From an uncultured Microbacterium sp. (GTDB taxonomy: Bacteria; Actinomycetota; Actinomycetes; Actinomycetales; Microbacteriaceae): 64,000 nt of DNA. This document shows, piece by piece, positions 49,448 through 58,437 of the stretch; position 1 is the first letter of the stretch, and every line of letters begins with the position of its first letter. Under the pieces are notes generated by a model. The model made no database searches. It saw only the letters and a program-made list of their open reading frames with translations, and was not told where the DNA came from. The translations under genes were made by a program, and so were the position numbers. The stretch lies in assembly GCF_943912325.1 (NCBI RefSeq), contig NZ_CALTTX010000003.1, positions 25,620 to 89,619 on the forward strand, read 5' to 3'.

Positions 49448-50722
49448 ATGGTGCAGCGCCAGTTCCCCAACCCTGCCGAGCTTCTCGAGCTCATGAGCTT
49501 CAAAAAGCCCGACCTCAACCTCAAGCGCCGCCGCCTCGAGAGCGCGCTCACGATCAACGACCTGCGCACGATCGCGAAGCGCCGGACGCCGAAGGCAGCA
49601 TTCGACTACACCGACGGCGCAGCCGAGGGCGAGCTGTCGATCGCGCGTGCCCGCCAGGCGTTCGAAGACATCGAGTTCCACCCCGATATCCTGCGCCCCG
49701 CGCTCGACGTCGACACGTCGGTCGAGATCCTCGGCGGGCCTTCCGCGATGCCGTTCGGGATCGCCCCGACCGGGTTCACGCGCCTCATGCAGACCGAAGG
49801 CGAGATCGCGGGAGCGGGTGCGGCTGGAGCCGCCGGCATCCCGTTCACTCTCTCGACCCTCGGCACCACCTCGATCGAAGACGTCGCGCGCGCAAAGCCG
49901 CACGGCCGCAACTGGTTCCAGCTCTACGTGCTGCGCGATCGCGACATCTCGTTCGGACTCGCGAAGCGCGCCGCGGCCGCGGGCTTCGACACCCTCATGT
50001 TCACGGTCGACACGCCCGTCGCGGGTGCGCGCCTGCGCGACAAGCGGAACGGCTTCTCGATCCCGCCGCAACTGACCATCGGCACCGTCATCAACGCGAT
50101 CCCGCGGCCGTGGTGGTGGATCGACTTCCTCACGACCCCCAAGCTCGAGTTCGCGTCGCTGTCGTCGACCGGCGGCACGGTCGGCGAGCTGATCGACGCG
50201 GCGATGGACCCAACGATCAGCTACGACGACCTCGCCGCCGTGCGCGAGATCTGGCCGGGCAAGATCGTCATCAAGGGCGTGCAGAACGTGCCTGATGCCA
50301 AGAAGCTCATCGACCTCGGCGTCGACGGGATCGTGCTGTCGAACCACGGCGGCCGCCAGCTCGACCGCGCTCCCATCCCGTTCCGTTTGCTCCCGCACGT
50401 CGTGCGCGAAGTGGGCAAGGACGCCACGATCATGGTCGACACGGGCATCATGAACGGCGCCGACATCGTCGCTTCGGTCGCGCTGGGCGCGAAGTTCGCT
50501 CTCGTCGGCCGGGCGTATCTGTACGGCCTGATGGCGGGCGGGCGCGCGGGCGTCGACCGCACGATCCAGATCCTGCGGAGCGAGATCGAGCGCACGATGA
50601 AGCTGCTCGGCGTCTCATCGCTCGCCGAGCTCGAACCGCGTCACGTCACGCAACTCGAGCGGCTGACGCCCGTCGCTGCGCCGCGCGCGACACGCGCACC
50701 GCGAGCACGAACCACGGTCTGA
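49448..50722 (+). CDS. lldD: FMN-dependent L-lactate dehydrogenase / alpha-hydroxy-acid oxidase
   Basis: 424 residues from ATG 49448. FMN-barrel motifs: the N-terminal KAAFDYTDGAAEGELS, FGIAPTGFTRLMQTEGE, WFQLYVLRDRD, MFTVDTPVAGARLRDKRNGF, IVIKGVQNVPDAKKLIDLGVDGIVLSNHGGRQLDRAP (catalytic His and Arg), and VDTGIMNGADIVASVALGAKFALVGRAYLYGLMAGG. It oxidises L-lactate to pyruvate and feeds the quinone pool. It is probably co-transcribed with the FadR-type gene. Confidence 0.92.
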   Translation: MVQRQFPNPAELLELMSFKKPDLNLKRRRLESALTINDLRTIAKRRTPKAAFDYTDGAAEGELSIARARQAFEDIEFHPDILRPALDVDTSVEILGGPSAMPFGIAPTGFTRLMQTEGEIAGAGAAGAAGIPFTLSTLGTTSIEDVARAKPHGRNWFQLYVLRDRDISFGLAKRAAAAGFDTLMFTVDTPVAGARLRDKRNGFSIPPQLTIGTVINAIPRPWWWIDFLTTPKLEFASLSSTGGTVGELIDAAMDPTISYDDLAAVREIWPGKIVIKGVQNVPDAKKLIDLGVDGIVLSNHGGRQLDRAPIPFRLLPHVVREVGKDATIMVDTGIMNGADIVASVALGAKFALVGRAYLYGLMAGGRAGVDRTIQILRSEIERTMKLLGVSSLAELEPRHVTQLERLTPVAAPRATRAPRARTTV

Positions 50723-50724
50723 GC

Positions 50725-50753
50725 GGGGCGCCGGCTTCAGAGGTCGGCGCCCC
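50725..50753. terminator. GC-rich hairpin between convergent genes
   Basis: GGGGCGCCG (50725-50733) pairs with CGGCGCCCC (50745-50753), 9 bp perfect. It has no clear U-tract. It is placed between the lldD stop and the phosphatase pseudogene, so it could serve both directions. Confidence 0.5.
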
Positions 50754-50775
50754 GATCAGACGAGGATCAGGCGCG

Positions 50776-52070
50776 TCAGCGGCGGTGTGCGCGGCGTACG
50801 GATCGCCGCATGGCGAAGACGAGCACCGCACCGACCGCGGCCGCACTCACCGCGGCGATCGCGATGACGTTCGACGTGCCGTGTTCTCCGGTGTCGGGGA
50901 GCGTGGCCGCCGGGGTCGCGCTTGCCGTCGGAGCGGGTGACGAGGTCGAGCCCGTTGCCGCGGGGATCACCCGGGCCGTGCCGCCCGTGGCCGTGACGGT
51001 CGCGTTCCCCGCGGTGTCGAGTTGCACCGTCGCGCTCGTCGCGGCGGCGAGATTGAGTGCCGCCCATGCGCTGCCGAGCGGGTTCGTCGTGCTCGCCGTT
51101 TGCGCCAGCACCGCGGTGCGTTGCGCGTCGGTGAGAGTGGGGAACACGCTCGCGAGCAGATTCGATGCCCCTGCCGGCAAGTTCGCCGCTGCGATGCCCA
51201 TCGAGCGCACCTGTGCGGTGTGCCGAACGAGCGACGCGGTGCGGATGCTCACCGCACCGTCTGCCGTCGGCGCGAGGCTCGTGCCGGCGGCCTTCTGCTG
51301 GTCGCTGCCGAAACCGTACGTGAGTCGCTCGGTGTAGACCGAGACGGTCGACGCGCGATCGGTCACGATCTGCGACGTACCACCCGGTATCGCCTTGCCG
51401 CCGTAGGGGTTCGACGAGTACGGCTTGCCCTGCGCGTAGCAGGCGGCGATCGTCCCGCCGCAGGCGGACTGCAGGTAGTCGACGAGCTCCTTCTGCGCGG
51501 GTGCTACGGCCCCGGCGACGAATGCGGAGTCCGACAGGCGCGCGGCGAGTGCGGCCTCACCCGACACGCGGCCGCCGACGATGTCGAGGGGGTAGTGCAC
51601 ACCGAGCACGATGCGGTCGTTGCCGGCCTCCGACCCCCGTGCGAGGATCTCGGGTGCGAGGTCGGGCAGCAGGGTCGCTAGCGTGATGGCCGCCTCGTAG
51701 GCGGTCGTCGTGTGTCCGCTCGGGAAGGATCCGCCTGAGCAGAGTCCGGCCTGGTCGTAGTGCCTGTCTTGTTCTGGTACGACGAATCCTGCAGGGCGAG
51801 CGTGCGCTCGGCGGGCGTCGCGTTCTGGTTGATCCACGACGCCAGTTCATCGTTCCAGGCCAGACCCGCTGCGTCCTTCACGGCGCCGTGCAGTGGCTGC
51901 TGAGGGTCGGGGGTCCAGTACGCGCCGTACCCCTGCAAGAGAGAGACGAGGTCGGGGGGTGTTGTATCACTCGGGTACGCCGTGGCGGCCTGAGCGCCGG
52001 TCGCGACGAGGACGGTCAGCGTGCAGGCCGCGGCGGCAGCCAGCACGGAGCGGACGACGAAGTCTTTCAT
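50776..52070 (-). pseudogene. broken LPXTG-anchored PAP2-family acid phosphatase
   Basis: Two out-of-frame pieces. The 5' piece (52070 to about 51745) encodes a signal peptide (LAAAAACTLTVLVATGAQA) and the mature N-terminus up to SSYQNKTG. The 3' piece (from about 51750 to 50776) resumes at YDQAGLCSGGSFPSGHTTTAYEA, includes LGVHYPLDIVGG (PAP2 motif 3), and ends in a sortase signal LPDTGEHG plus membrane helix and basic tail. PAP2 motif 1 (KxxxxxxRP), which should precede PSGH, is absent, so the junction at about 51745-51760 is a deletion plus frameshift, not just a base error. Confidence 0.8.
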
Positions 52071-52225
52071 CGGTACTCTCTTCGGTTTCGCAGGGTGGAT
52101 GCGAGAACCGTAGGCCCGTCAGCTAGCGCGCGGGTGACGTCGACCACTGCGTGCGCTGTGCTCGGCCTATGCCGCGAGGGCGCCGCGTCGCGGGAACGCA
52201 TCCGCCGCGCGAAAGACGCGAAAGA

Positions 52226-53011
52226 TCAGCGCAGGGGAAGCGTCGGAATCAGCTTCTCGAGGAAGGCGGCCGTCTGCTGCCAGCCCTCCACCGCCTGGCA
52301 CGGCACGCCGAGCGCGAGCACGGGGTAATCGTTGCCGCCCTCATCGAGGCGGTCGCCGACGAACAGCATCTGCTGAAGCGAGATCCCCGTCTGACTCGCG
52401 AGCTTCTCCATGCCGTAGGCCTTGTCGATGCCGCGGTGGGTGATGTCGACCGACGTCGATCCGCCCGAGCGCACCTCGAGGTCGTCGAGCCGCGCCTGCA
52501 CGGCATCGCGCAGGGCCGACTTCTTCGCGCCGTCGGGATCCCACGCCATCTTGGCCTCGAGCGGCGCCTGCTGCCCGAGAGCCGAGAAAGTAATCTGCGA
52601 GCCGCGGTCTTCGAGAATGTCGCCCCACGGCTCGTCGGCCCAGAGCCCAAGTCGGCGTGCCTCTTCTTCGACGGCGGCGAGTGCGCGCTGCTTCTCGTCG
52701 TCGGTGAGCGAGAGCGCGTAGACCGTTTCGATCTCGCGCGACGGCGAGAGGCGGTAGTACTGCGTGCCGCACGTCGGCATGAGGTGCAGGTGCGCGAACG
52801 CCGATTCGGCGTCGGCGGGCAGGCGCTCGACGATCTGCGTGCGGAACTGGGCGATCTGCCCGCCCGAAATGATCGCCACCTCGACGCGGTCGGCGAGCCG
52901 CACCAGCAGGTCGACGATGGCGTCGGGGAGCGGGCTCTTCGAGGGGGCGAGGGTGTCGTCGAGATCGAACGCGACGAGCAGGGGCTGCGGGGACGGCGAC
53001 GTCGAGGTCAT
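52226..53011 (-). CDS. HAD-IIB hydrolase, phosphomannomutase/sucrose-phosphatase-like
   Basis: 261 residues. HAD motif I FDLDDTLAPSKSPLP (note the DDT in place of DGT), motif II IISGGQIAQF, a type-IIB cap containing MPTCGTQYYRL, and motif IV MLFVGDRLDEGGNDYPVLALG. The cap resembles eukaryotic-type phosphomannomutase (PMM/HAD-IIB). The likely role is a sugar-phosphate phosphatase or mutase. Single gene. Confidence 0.78.
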   Translation of the reverse strand: MTSTSPSPQPLLVAFDLDDTLAPSKSPLPDAIVDLLVRLADRVEVAIISGGQIAQFRTQIVERLPADAESAFAHLHLMPTCGTQYYRLSPSREIETVYALSLTDDEKQRALAAVEEEARRLGLWADEPWGDILEDRGSQITFSALGQQAPLEAKMAWDPDGAKKSALRDAVQARLDDLEVRSGGSTSVDITHRGIDKAYGMEKLASQTGISLQQMLFVGDRLDEGGNDYPVLALGVPCQAVEGWQQTAAFLEKLIPTLPLR

Positions 53012-53082
53012 CGGGCGTGCTCCAGATATCTGTCGGGGATAGTCATCGGAACGAGTTGGAGCGATTCATCGGCATCATACGC

Positions 53083-53114
53083 AAGAAGGCCCCGGTGGTC
53101 TGCGGAGCCTTCTT
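53083..53114 (-). terminator. hairpin downstream of tRNA-Pro
   Basis: AAGAAGGC (53083-53090) pairs with GCCTTCTT (53107-53114), lying just 3' of the tRNA on the minus strand. The U-tract is poor. Confidence 0.5.
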
Positions 53115-53125
53115 GATGTGATGAG

Positions 53126-53199
<74 letters not shown>

Positions 53200-53264
53200 T
53201 GGCAACCCTCCGAGTCTAGCCGACTCCGTGGCCGCCGAGCGAATCGACGGCGCTCGGAGGACGC

Positions 53265-54206
53265 TTATTCCGGCCGCGCGACGAGGGTCACGAGACTCGC
53301 CTCGGGGCGGCACGCGAAGCGCACGGGAGCATAGATCGAGTGCCCGATCCCGGCGCTGACGTGCAGCGGCACCTCGCGGTCGATGGTGTGCCACGTGCTG
53401 GCCCCACGAGCCTGATCGCGCGGCAGATCGCAGTTCGCGACGAGCGCCGACGGTGAGAACGGGACGCGCACTTGCCCGCCGTGCGTGTGACCCGCGAACA
53501 GCACGTCCGCACCCGCGTCGGTCATGGCGTCGAGCGTGCGGATGTAGGGGGCGTGGGTCACGCCGATCGTCGCGACCGCGCGATCATCGCGGGGGAGAGT
53601 GGATGCCGAGGCATCCATCGCCTCTTCATCGTCGCGCTCGTGGTGCGCGTCGCTGAGACCGATCGCGTGCAGCGCGCGATCGCCGAGACGGATGACGGAT
53701 GCCTGATTGTCGAGGTCGTGCCAGCCGAGCTCGTCGACGAAGAAACGGTTCATCGCGTCGGTGTCGAGCACCTTCGCCTTCGGCACCCGCTTCGACGGGC
53801 CGAGGACGTAGCGGAGGGGATTGCGGGGCTTCGGCTCGAAGAGATCGTTAGAGCCGCGGACGAAAACGCCGGGCACGCCGCGGAACGGAGCGAAGGCGCG
53901 CGTGATGCCCTCGAGGGCATCGGTGTGCCCGAGGTTGTCGCCCGTGTTCACGACGAGGTCGGGTTCGAGCAGCGCGAGCGAGGCGATCCACCGCTGCTTG
54001 CGGTGCTGCCACGGCGCCATGTGCGCGTCAGAGACGTGCAGCACCCGCACGGGTGCGCTGCCGGGCGCGAGCGCCGGGACCTCGACCGTTCGCAGGGTGT
54101 AGAGGTGACGCTCGATGCCGATTCCCCAGACCGCTGCGCCGACGGCGGCGGCCCCTGTCAGGGCCGCCGCCGTCGTGAGTGCGCGGGAAGCGGGCGTCAC
54201 GAACAC
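53265..54206 (-). CDS. metallophosphoesterase (calcineurin-like)
   Basis: 313 residues with an N-terminal membrane helix (about 10-28). Metal motifs: VLHVSDAHMAPWQ, VVNTGDNLGHTDAL, GVFVRGSNDLFEP, GVTHAPYI and LFAGHTHGGQVRVPF. It is membrane-anchored and faces the outside or the membrane surface; the substrate is unknown (lipid phosphates are possible). The start overlaps the PBP stop by 10 bases. The same PBP-phosphoesterase pair occurs in mycobacteria (ponA2-Rv3683). Confidence 0.9.
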   Translation of the reverse strand: MFVTPASRALTTAAALTGAAAVGAAVWGIGIERHLYTLRTVEVPALAPGSAPVRVLHVSDAHMAPWQHRKQRWIASLALLEPDLVVNTGDNLGHTDALEGITRAFAPFRGVPGVFVRGSNDLFEPKPRNPLRYVLGPSKRVPKAKVLDTDAMNRFFVDELGWHDLDNQASVIRLGDRALHAIGLSDAHHERDDEEAMDASASTLPRDDRAVATIGVTHAPYIRTLDAMTDAGADVLFAGHTHGGQVRVPFSPSALVANCDLPRDQARGASTWHTIDREVPLHVSAGIGHSIYAPVRFACRPEASLVTLVARPE

Positions 54207-56770
54207 TTCTTCGCGTTGTACGCGATCGTGACCTGGTCGCCGCGGCCGGCCACCGTGCCGCTACCCGGATTGACGCTCGTGACGACGCCCTGATCGGGAG
54301 CATCGGGCGAAGCCGTGCACTGCCCGATCGGGTCTCGCGAGAAACCCGCTCCGCGGATCGCGTTGGCGGCGTTCTGCGGCGTCATGCCGATGAGGTTCGC
54401 GGGAACCGCGACTCCCGTGCCATCGGACGGCGTGATCGTGATAGTCATGCCCGAAGCGACCTGGCCACCACCCGCGGGGTTCATCGACTCGACGTTGCCC
54501 GCCTGCTGAACGCCGACGGCCGTGTCGGCCACGGTGACCTGGAAGCCGGCGTTCTGCAGCGCCGTTGTGGCATCGGCAACGCTCAGCCCGACGACGTTCG
54601 GCAGGTCGACGAGCACCTGCTTCGTGAGGTTCGGGTCTGCGTCGGGGAACTTGTCGCCGCCGTACTTCTTGTTCGCAGCGCCCTGCATCTTGGGCCAGAT
54701 CTGGTTACGGATCGTCGAGAGCTGATAACCACTCACGCGGAACTCGTTGAGCTTCGCATGACCGTCGACATTGCCCGTCCAAACGACGGTCGCGACCTTG
54801 GTGCTCGCGCCGTCCATCCAGGTGTGCTCGTACTCGTGAATACCGGTCTTGCCGATCACCGGCACGCCGTCACCGATACGCGCGCCGATACCCGTGCCGT
54901 TCATGACGTTCTGCAGGGTGTAGGCGGCGGTAGCGGCGACCTGCGGCGTCAGCACTTGCGAGCAGTCTGTCTCGGGAATCTTTTGCTCAGCACCCGACGA
55001 GTCGAGCACCTTGTCGATTGCCTTCGGCTCGCAGTAGATGCCGTTTGCCGCGACCGCCGCGTACGCGGCAGCCATCGACAGGGGCGCGACGGCGTTGGAG
55101 CCGAGCACTTCGTAGGGGTTGTTCGCGCCCTCGAAGAAGTGGACATCGCCCGACGGGCCGCTGCCCGTGACGCCCAGACGGTCGGCGACCTTGTTGGTCG
55201 AGCAGACCGAGATCTGCTGGGCCATCGCGAGGAATCCCGAGTTGAGCGAGTCGGTCGTGAAGCGGTACGGCGACCCGATGTATCCCGAGTTGTTCTGGAA
55301 GTTGCCGACGCCGTCACCATGGTTCGCTGCCTTCACTGACTGCGAAGCGCCGTCGCAGCTGGTGAGGTCGCGTTTGACGCCGAGGCGTCCGTCGATGTTC
55401 TGGTTGACCGAGTGGCCCTGTTCGAGCCAGTTCACCAGTGAGAACATCTTGTAGGTCGAGCCCGCAGGGTGTCCGGTGGAGCCGCCGTTCTGCCACGGCG
55501 TGTTGTAGTTGATCGCCGTGTAGTCCGCGCCAGCGCTCGGGTCCTGGCTGTACGGGCGGTTCTGCACCATCGTGAGCACGCGACCCGTGCCAACCTCAAC
55601 CTGTGTCGCCGAGGCGCCGAAGTTCAAGCCCGCGACGTTGGGAGGCACGATCGACATTGCTTTCTCGGCGGCATTCTGCAGGTCGCGATCGAGCGTCGTG
55701 TATATGCGCAGGCCACCCTGCTTGAGCTTTTGAGCGCGGGCCTGGTCGGTGTCGCCGAAAGCGGGGTCGTTGAGCACGACCGTCCGCACGTAGTCGCAGA
55801 AGAACGCGTCGCCGCCCGCCTGGCCGCATCCCTGCGTCGTCGGAGTAATCGACGGTGTGATTGGCTCGGCCACCGTCTGATCGTGCACTTCTTGCGTGAT
55901 CTTGCCCTCGGTGAGCATGCGGTCGAGCACGTAGTTGCGACGCTTCTGCGTGATGGCGTAGCCGTTTTCGGAGCCGTTCTTGGCGTTGCCGGGCTGATCG
56001 ATCCGGTACGTCGTGGGCGCCTGCACCATGCCGGCGAGCGTCGCCGCCTGATTGAGCGAGAGGTTCTGGGCGTCGACGTTGAAGTAGTACTTGGCCGCCG
56101 CACCGATTCCGTACGTCGTGCCGCCGAAGGCCGCGATGTTGAGGTAGCCGAGCAGAATCTCGTCTTTGGAGTACTTCTGCTCGAGGGCGATCGCGTACTT
56201 CATCTCTTGCAGCTTGCGCTCGATACCGTCGATGCCCGAGCTCGTGATCGCGGCGTTGTAGCACGCGTTGAACTCGTCGTCGCTCTTGGCCTCGCGCTCG
56301 CAGTTCTGCATGAGCACGTTCTTGACGTACTGCTGCGAGATCGACGAGCCACCCTGTGTTGCCCCGCCCCCCGACAGGTTGCTGAGAAACGCACGGCTCG
56401 TGCCGATCAGGTCGATGCCGCCGTGGTCGTAGTACCGCGGGTCTTCGCTCGAGAGGATCGCGTCTTTCATGACCTGAGGAACCTGGTCGGCCGTCAGCGG
56501 CACGCGGTTCTGGTCGTAGAAGGTCGCGAGCAGCTGATCGTTGCCCGCGGAGTCCTTGGCAAAGATCTCGGTCGGCTGGATGAGAGCGTCGATCTGCAGC
56601 TCACTCGGCATGTTGTCGAACATGTCGATCGCACCCGAGGCGGCAGCGCCCGAGACGGCCAGAGCGGGGGTCACGGTCGCGGTCACGAGCACACCGGCAA
56701 CGACGCTCAGACCAATCAGCCCCAGGAAGGCCGAACCCGCGCCGCCCAGAGATCTCTTGTTCTGAGGCAT
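54197..56770 (-). CDS. class A penicillin-binding protein with two PASTA domains
   Basis: 857 residues. N-terminal membrane helix (AFLGLIGLSVVAGVLVTATVTPAL), GT51 glycosyltransferase (SSEDPRYYDHGGIDLIG, TQGGSSISQQYVKN, KYSKDEILLGYLNIAAFGGTTYGIGAAAKYYF). The transpeptidase has SxxK in PAGSTYKMF, SxN in SVCSTNKVAD and KTG in VIGKTGIHEYEHTWMDG. Two PASTA domains close the protein (LPNVVGLSVADATTALQNAGF, VPANLIGMTPQNAANAIRGAGF). Peptidoglycan polymerisation and cross-linking, PonA2-like. TAGCAT sits 7 bases before the ATG. Confidence 0.95.
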   Translation of the reverse strand: MPQNKRSLGGAGSAFLGLIGLSVVAGVLVTATVTPALAVSGAAASGAIDMFDNMPSELQIDALIQPTEIFAKDSAGNDQLLATFYDQNRVPLTADQVPQVMKDAILSSEDPRYYDHGGIDLIGTSRAFLSNLSGGGATQGGSSISQQYVKNVLMQNCEREAKSDDEFNACYNAAITSSGIDGIERKLQEMKYAIALEQKYSKDEILLGYLNIAAFGGTTYGIGAAAKYYFNVDAQNLSLNQAATLAGMVQAPTTYRIDQPGNAKNGSENGYAITQKRRNYVLDRMLTEGKITQEVHDQTVAEPITPSITPTTQGCGQAGGDAFFCDYVRTVVLNDPAFGDTDQARAQKLKQGGLRIYTTLDRDLQNAAEKAMSIVPPNVAGLNFGASATQVEVGTGRVLTMVQNRPYSQDPSAGADYTAINYNTPWQNGGSTGHPAGSTYKMFSLVNWLEQGHSVNQNIDGRLGVKRDLTSCDGASQSVKAANHGDGVGNFQNNSGYIGSPYRFTTDSLNSGFLAMAQQISVCSTNKVADRLGVTGSGPSGDVHFFEGANNPYEVLGSNAVAPLSMAAAYAAVAANGIYCEPKAIDKVLDSSGAEQKIPETDCSQVLTPQVAATAAYTLQNVMNGTGIGARIGDGVPVIGKTGIHEYEHTWMDGASTKVATVVWTGNVDGHAKLNEFRVSGYQLSTIRNQIWPKMQGAANKKYGGDKFPDADPNLTKQVLVDLPNVVGLSVADATTALQNAGFQVTVADTAVGVQQAGNVESMNPAGGGQVASGMTITITPSDGTGVAVPANLIGMTPQNAANAIRGAGFSRDPIGQCTASPDAPDQGVVTSVNPGSGTVAGRGDQVTIAYNAKKCS

Positions 56771-56777
56771 AGGCTTG

Positions 56778-56783
56778 ATGCTA
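56778..56783 (-). promoter_or_regulatory. -10 TAGCAT for the PBP gene
   Basis: TAGCAT on the minus strand, 7 bases from the ATG at 56770; probably leaderless. Confidence 0.45.
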
Positions 56784-56823
56784 GGCGAGTTGCCTGAAGG
56801 ATGACCCAACACCCGGAGGCTCC

Positions 56824-57048
56824 ATGACCACGTGGGAGTACCTGACCACGCCCCTGCTCGTGCACAACACCGCAGCGATCCTCAACAATTGGGGCAAGCA
56901 GGGGTGGGAGCTCGTGCAGGTCGTCACGAACGCTGAGGGCGGGCTCGTCGCCTACTTCAAGCGCCCCGTCGGCGCGGGCGCCGAGAACGCTGCGGGCCTC
57001 GCGGCCGCGGCGCAAGCGGCGCGCCAATTCGAAGGAGAGAGCGCATGA
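56824..57048 (+). CDS. DUF4177 small protein
   Basis: 74 residues: WEYLTTPLLVHNTAAILNNWGKQGWELVQVV is the DUF4177 core (EY..p.......lN..G..GWElV), followed by YFKRP and an Ala-rich C-terminus. Function unknown. GGAGG lies 5 bases upstream. The stop overlaps the ridA start. Divergent from the PBP, a layout also seen near ponA2 in mycobacteria. Confidence 0.85.
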   Translation: MTTWEYLTTPLLVHNTAAILNNWGKQGWELVQVVTNAEGGLVAYFKRPVGAGAENAAGLAAAAQAARQFEGESA

Positions 57049-57503
57049 GCATCCTGGATCGACTCGCCGACCTCGGCATCGAGATTCCCGACGTTGCAGC
57101 TCCCGTTGCGGCGTACGTTCCCGCTAAGGCGCACGGCGACCTCGTCTATACCTCGGGTCAGCTGCCGTTCATGGCGGGGGTTCTTCCCGCGACGGGCAAG
57201 GTCGGCGATGAGGTTTCGCCCGCCGACGCTGCGATCTACGCGCGCCAGAGCGCCCTCAACGCGATCGCTGCGGCAGGTGCGGCGGTCGGAGGAGTGGAGC
57301 GCCTCACGGGTGTGCTCAAGCTCACCGGTTTCGTCGCCTCGGCCGAGGGATTCACGGGTCAGCCAGGCGTCATCAACGGCGCGAGCGAGTTTTTGGGCGA
57401 GGTCTTCGGCGAGTCGGGCGAGCACGCGCGTTCGGCCGTCGGCGTCGCCGAGCTGCCGCTCGCGAGCCCCGTCGAGGTCGAGGTCGTCTTCACCTGGGCC
57501 TGA
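57045..57503 (+). CDS. RidA family protein (YjgF/Rv3678-like)
   Basis: 152 residues. DLVYTSGQLPFMAGVLPATGKVGDEVSPADAAIYARQSALNAIAAAGAAVGGVERL is typical of the YjgF/YER057c/UK114 superfamily, and ARSAVGVAELPLASPVEVEVVFTW is the C-terminal block. The usual Arg in the canonical R-A-A/C motif is replaced (SAVGVAELPL), so it belongs to a RidA-like subgroup rather than archetypal RidA. It overlaps DUF4177 by 4 bases. Confidence 0.88.
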   Translation: MSILDRLADLGIEIPDVAAPVAAYVPAKAHGDLVYTSGQLPFMAGVLPATGKVGDEVSPADAAIYARQSALNAIAAAGAAVGGVERLTGVLKLTGFVASAEGFTGQPGVINGASEFLGEVFGESGEHARSAVGVAELPLASPVEVEVVFTWA

Positions 57504-57528
57504 CAGCGTTCGCCCGCCGAGGCGATGA

Positions 57529-57568
57529 AAGAGGGGGAGTGGATGCCGAAGCATCCGCTCTCCCTCTT
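57529..57568. terminator. bidirectional terminator between ridA and the acs remnant
   Basis: An 18-bp stem with two G-U pairs (57529-57546 with 57551-57568), loop CGAA, then CGTTT. The stem contains GGATGC/GCATCC, the over-represented word of this genome. Confidence 0.75.
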
Positions 57569-57576
57569 CGTTTCGC

Positions 57577-57867
<291 letters not shown>

Positions 57868-58437
57868 GGTATGCGTCAGTGATCGGTTCGTTGGGGTTGA
57901 GCGGAGAGGGGCGACGTTGTCATTCTCGTCGTCGGCCAGTGAGGCGTTTGAGTGAGGGTCCGTCGTCGAGAATGACGAAGGTCATGATCTGTCGACGGAT
58001 CAGGGATGATCTCGAGGACGACGAGTTTGGTGTCCAGCGTCAGGAAGAGGACCTCCGCGCCCTCGCGGCGAGTATGGCGACACCGGACCCCCGACATCCG
58101 GCGCGGGCGAGGATCCGCCAGCCTACGGGGAGATGTTCGCGCGGGCGCGGAGTCCCCGCACATCATCGCTTATCCGAACTTTTGCGTCATACGACGAGTG
58201 CTTGAGCTCGAAGACTCGATCAGGTTGAACCCTCACGCGCGCGAGGACCTGGCGCTGACCCGTGGTGGTTTGCGGTGCTGCAACCCCGCCCGAGCGAGCG
58301 AACCCGGCCTCGTCGCCGCATCGCCCGGCGTGGGACGAAGACGTGAGGATCTGCGCGGCGACGAGAGTGCCGGCCCGGCACGGTGAGGAGGCCGCGACAA
58401 GTCTCGCGGACGATCGGCCTCCGTCCGTGTCACCTCA
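57868..58437. other. 570-bp stretch without a recognisable gene, left part of the insert
   Basis: No frame here shows a known domain or good codon usage. GTCATTCTCG (57919-57928) and CGAGAATGAC (57967-57976) are perfect 10-bp inverted repeats 38 bases apart, which might mark an old mobile-element end or a regulatory structure. The region looks like decayed or non-coding DNA. Confidence 0.6.

Noticed and set aside
57876..58166. Small minus-strand ORF in the insert as a real gene
   Set aside because: Arg/Thr/Pro-rich translation with no domain and no promoter or ribosome binding site; it probably reflects decayed DNA.
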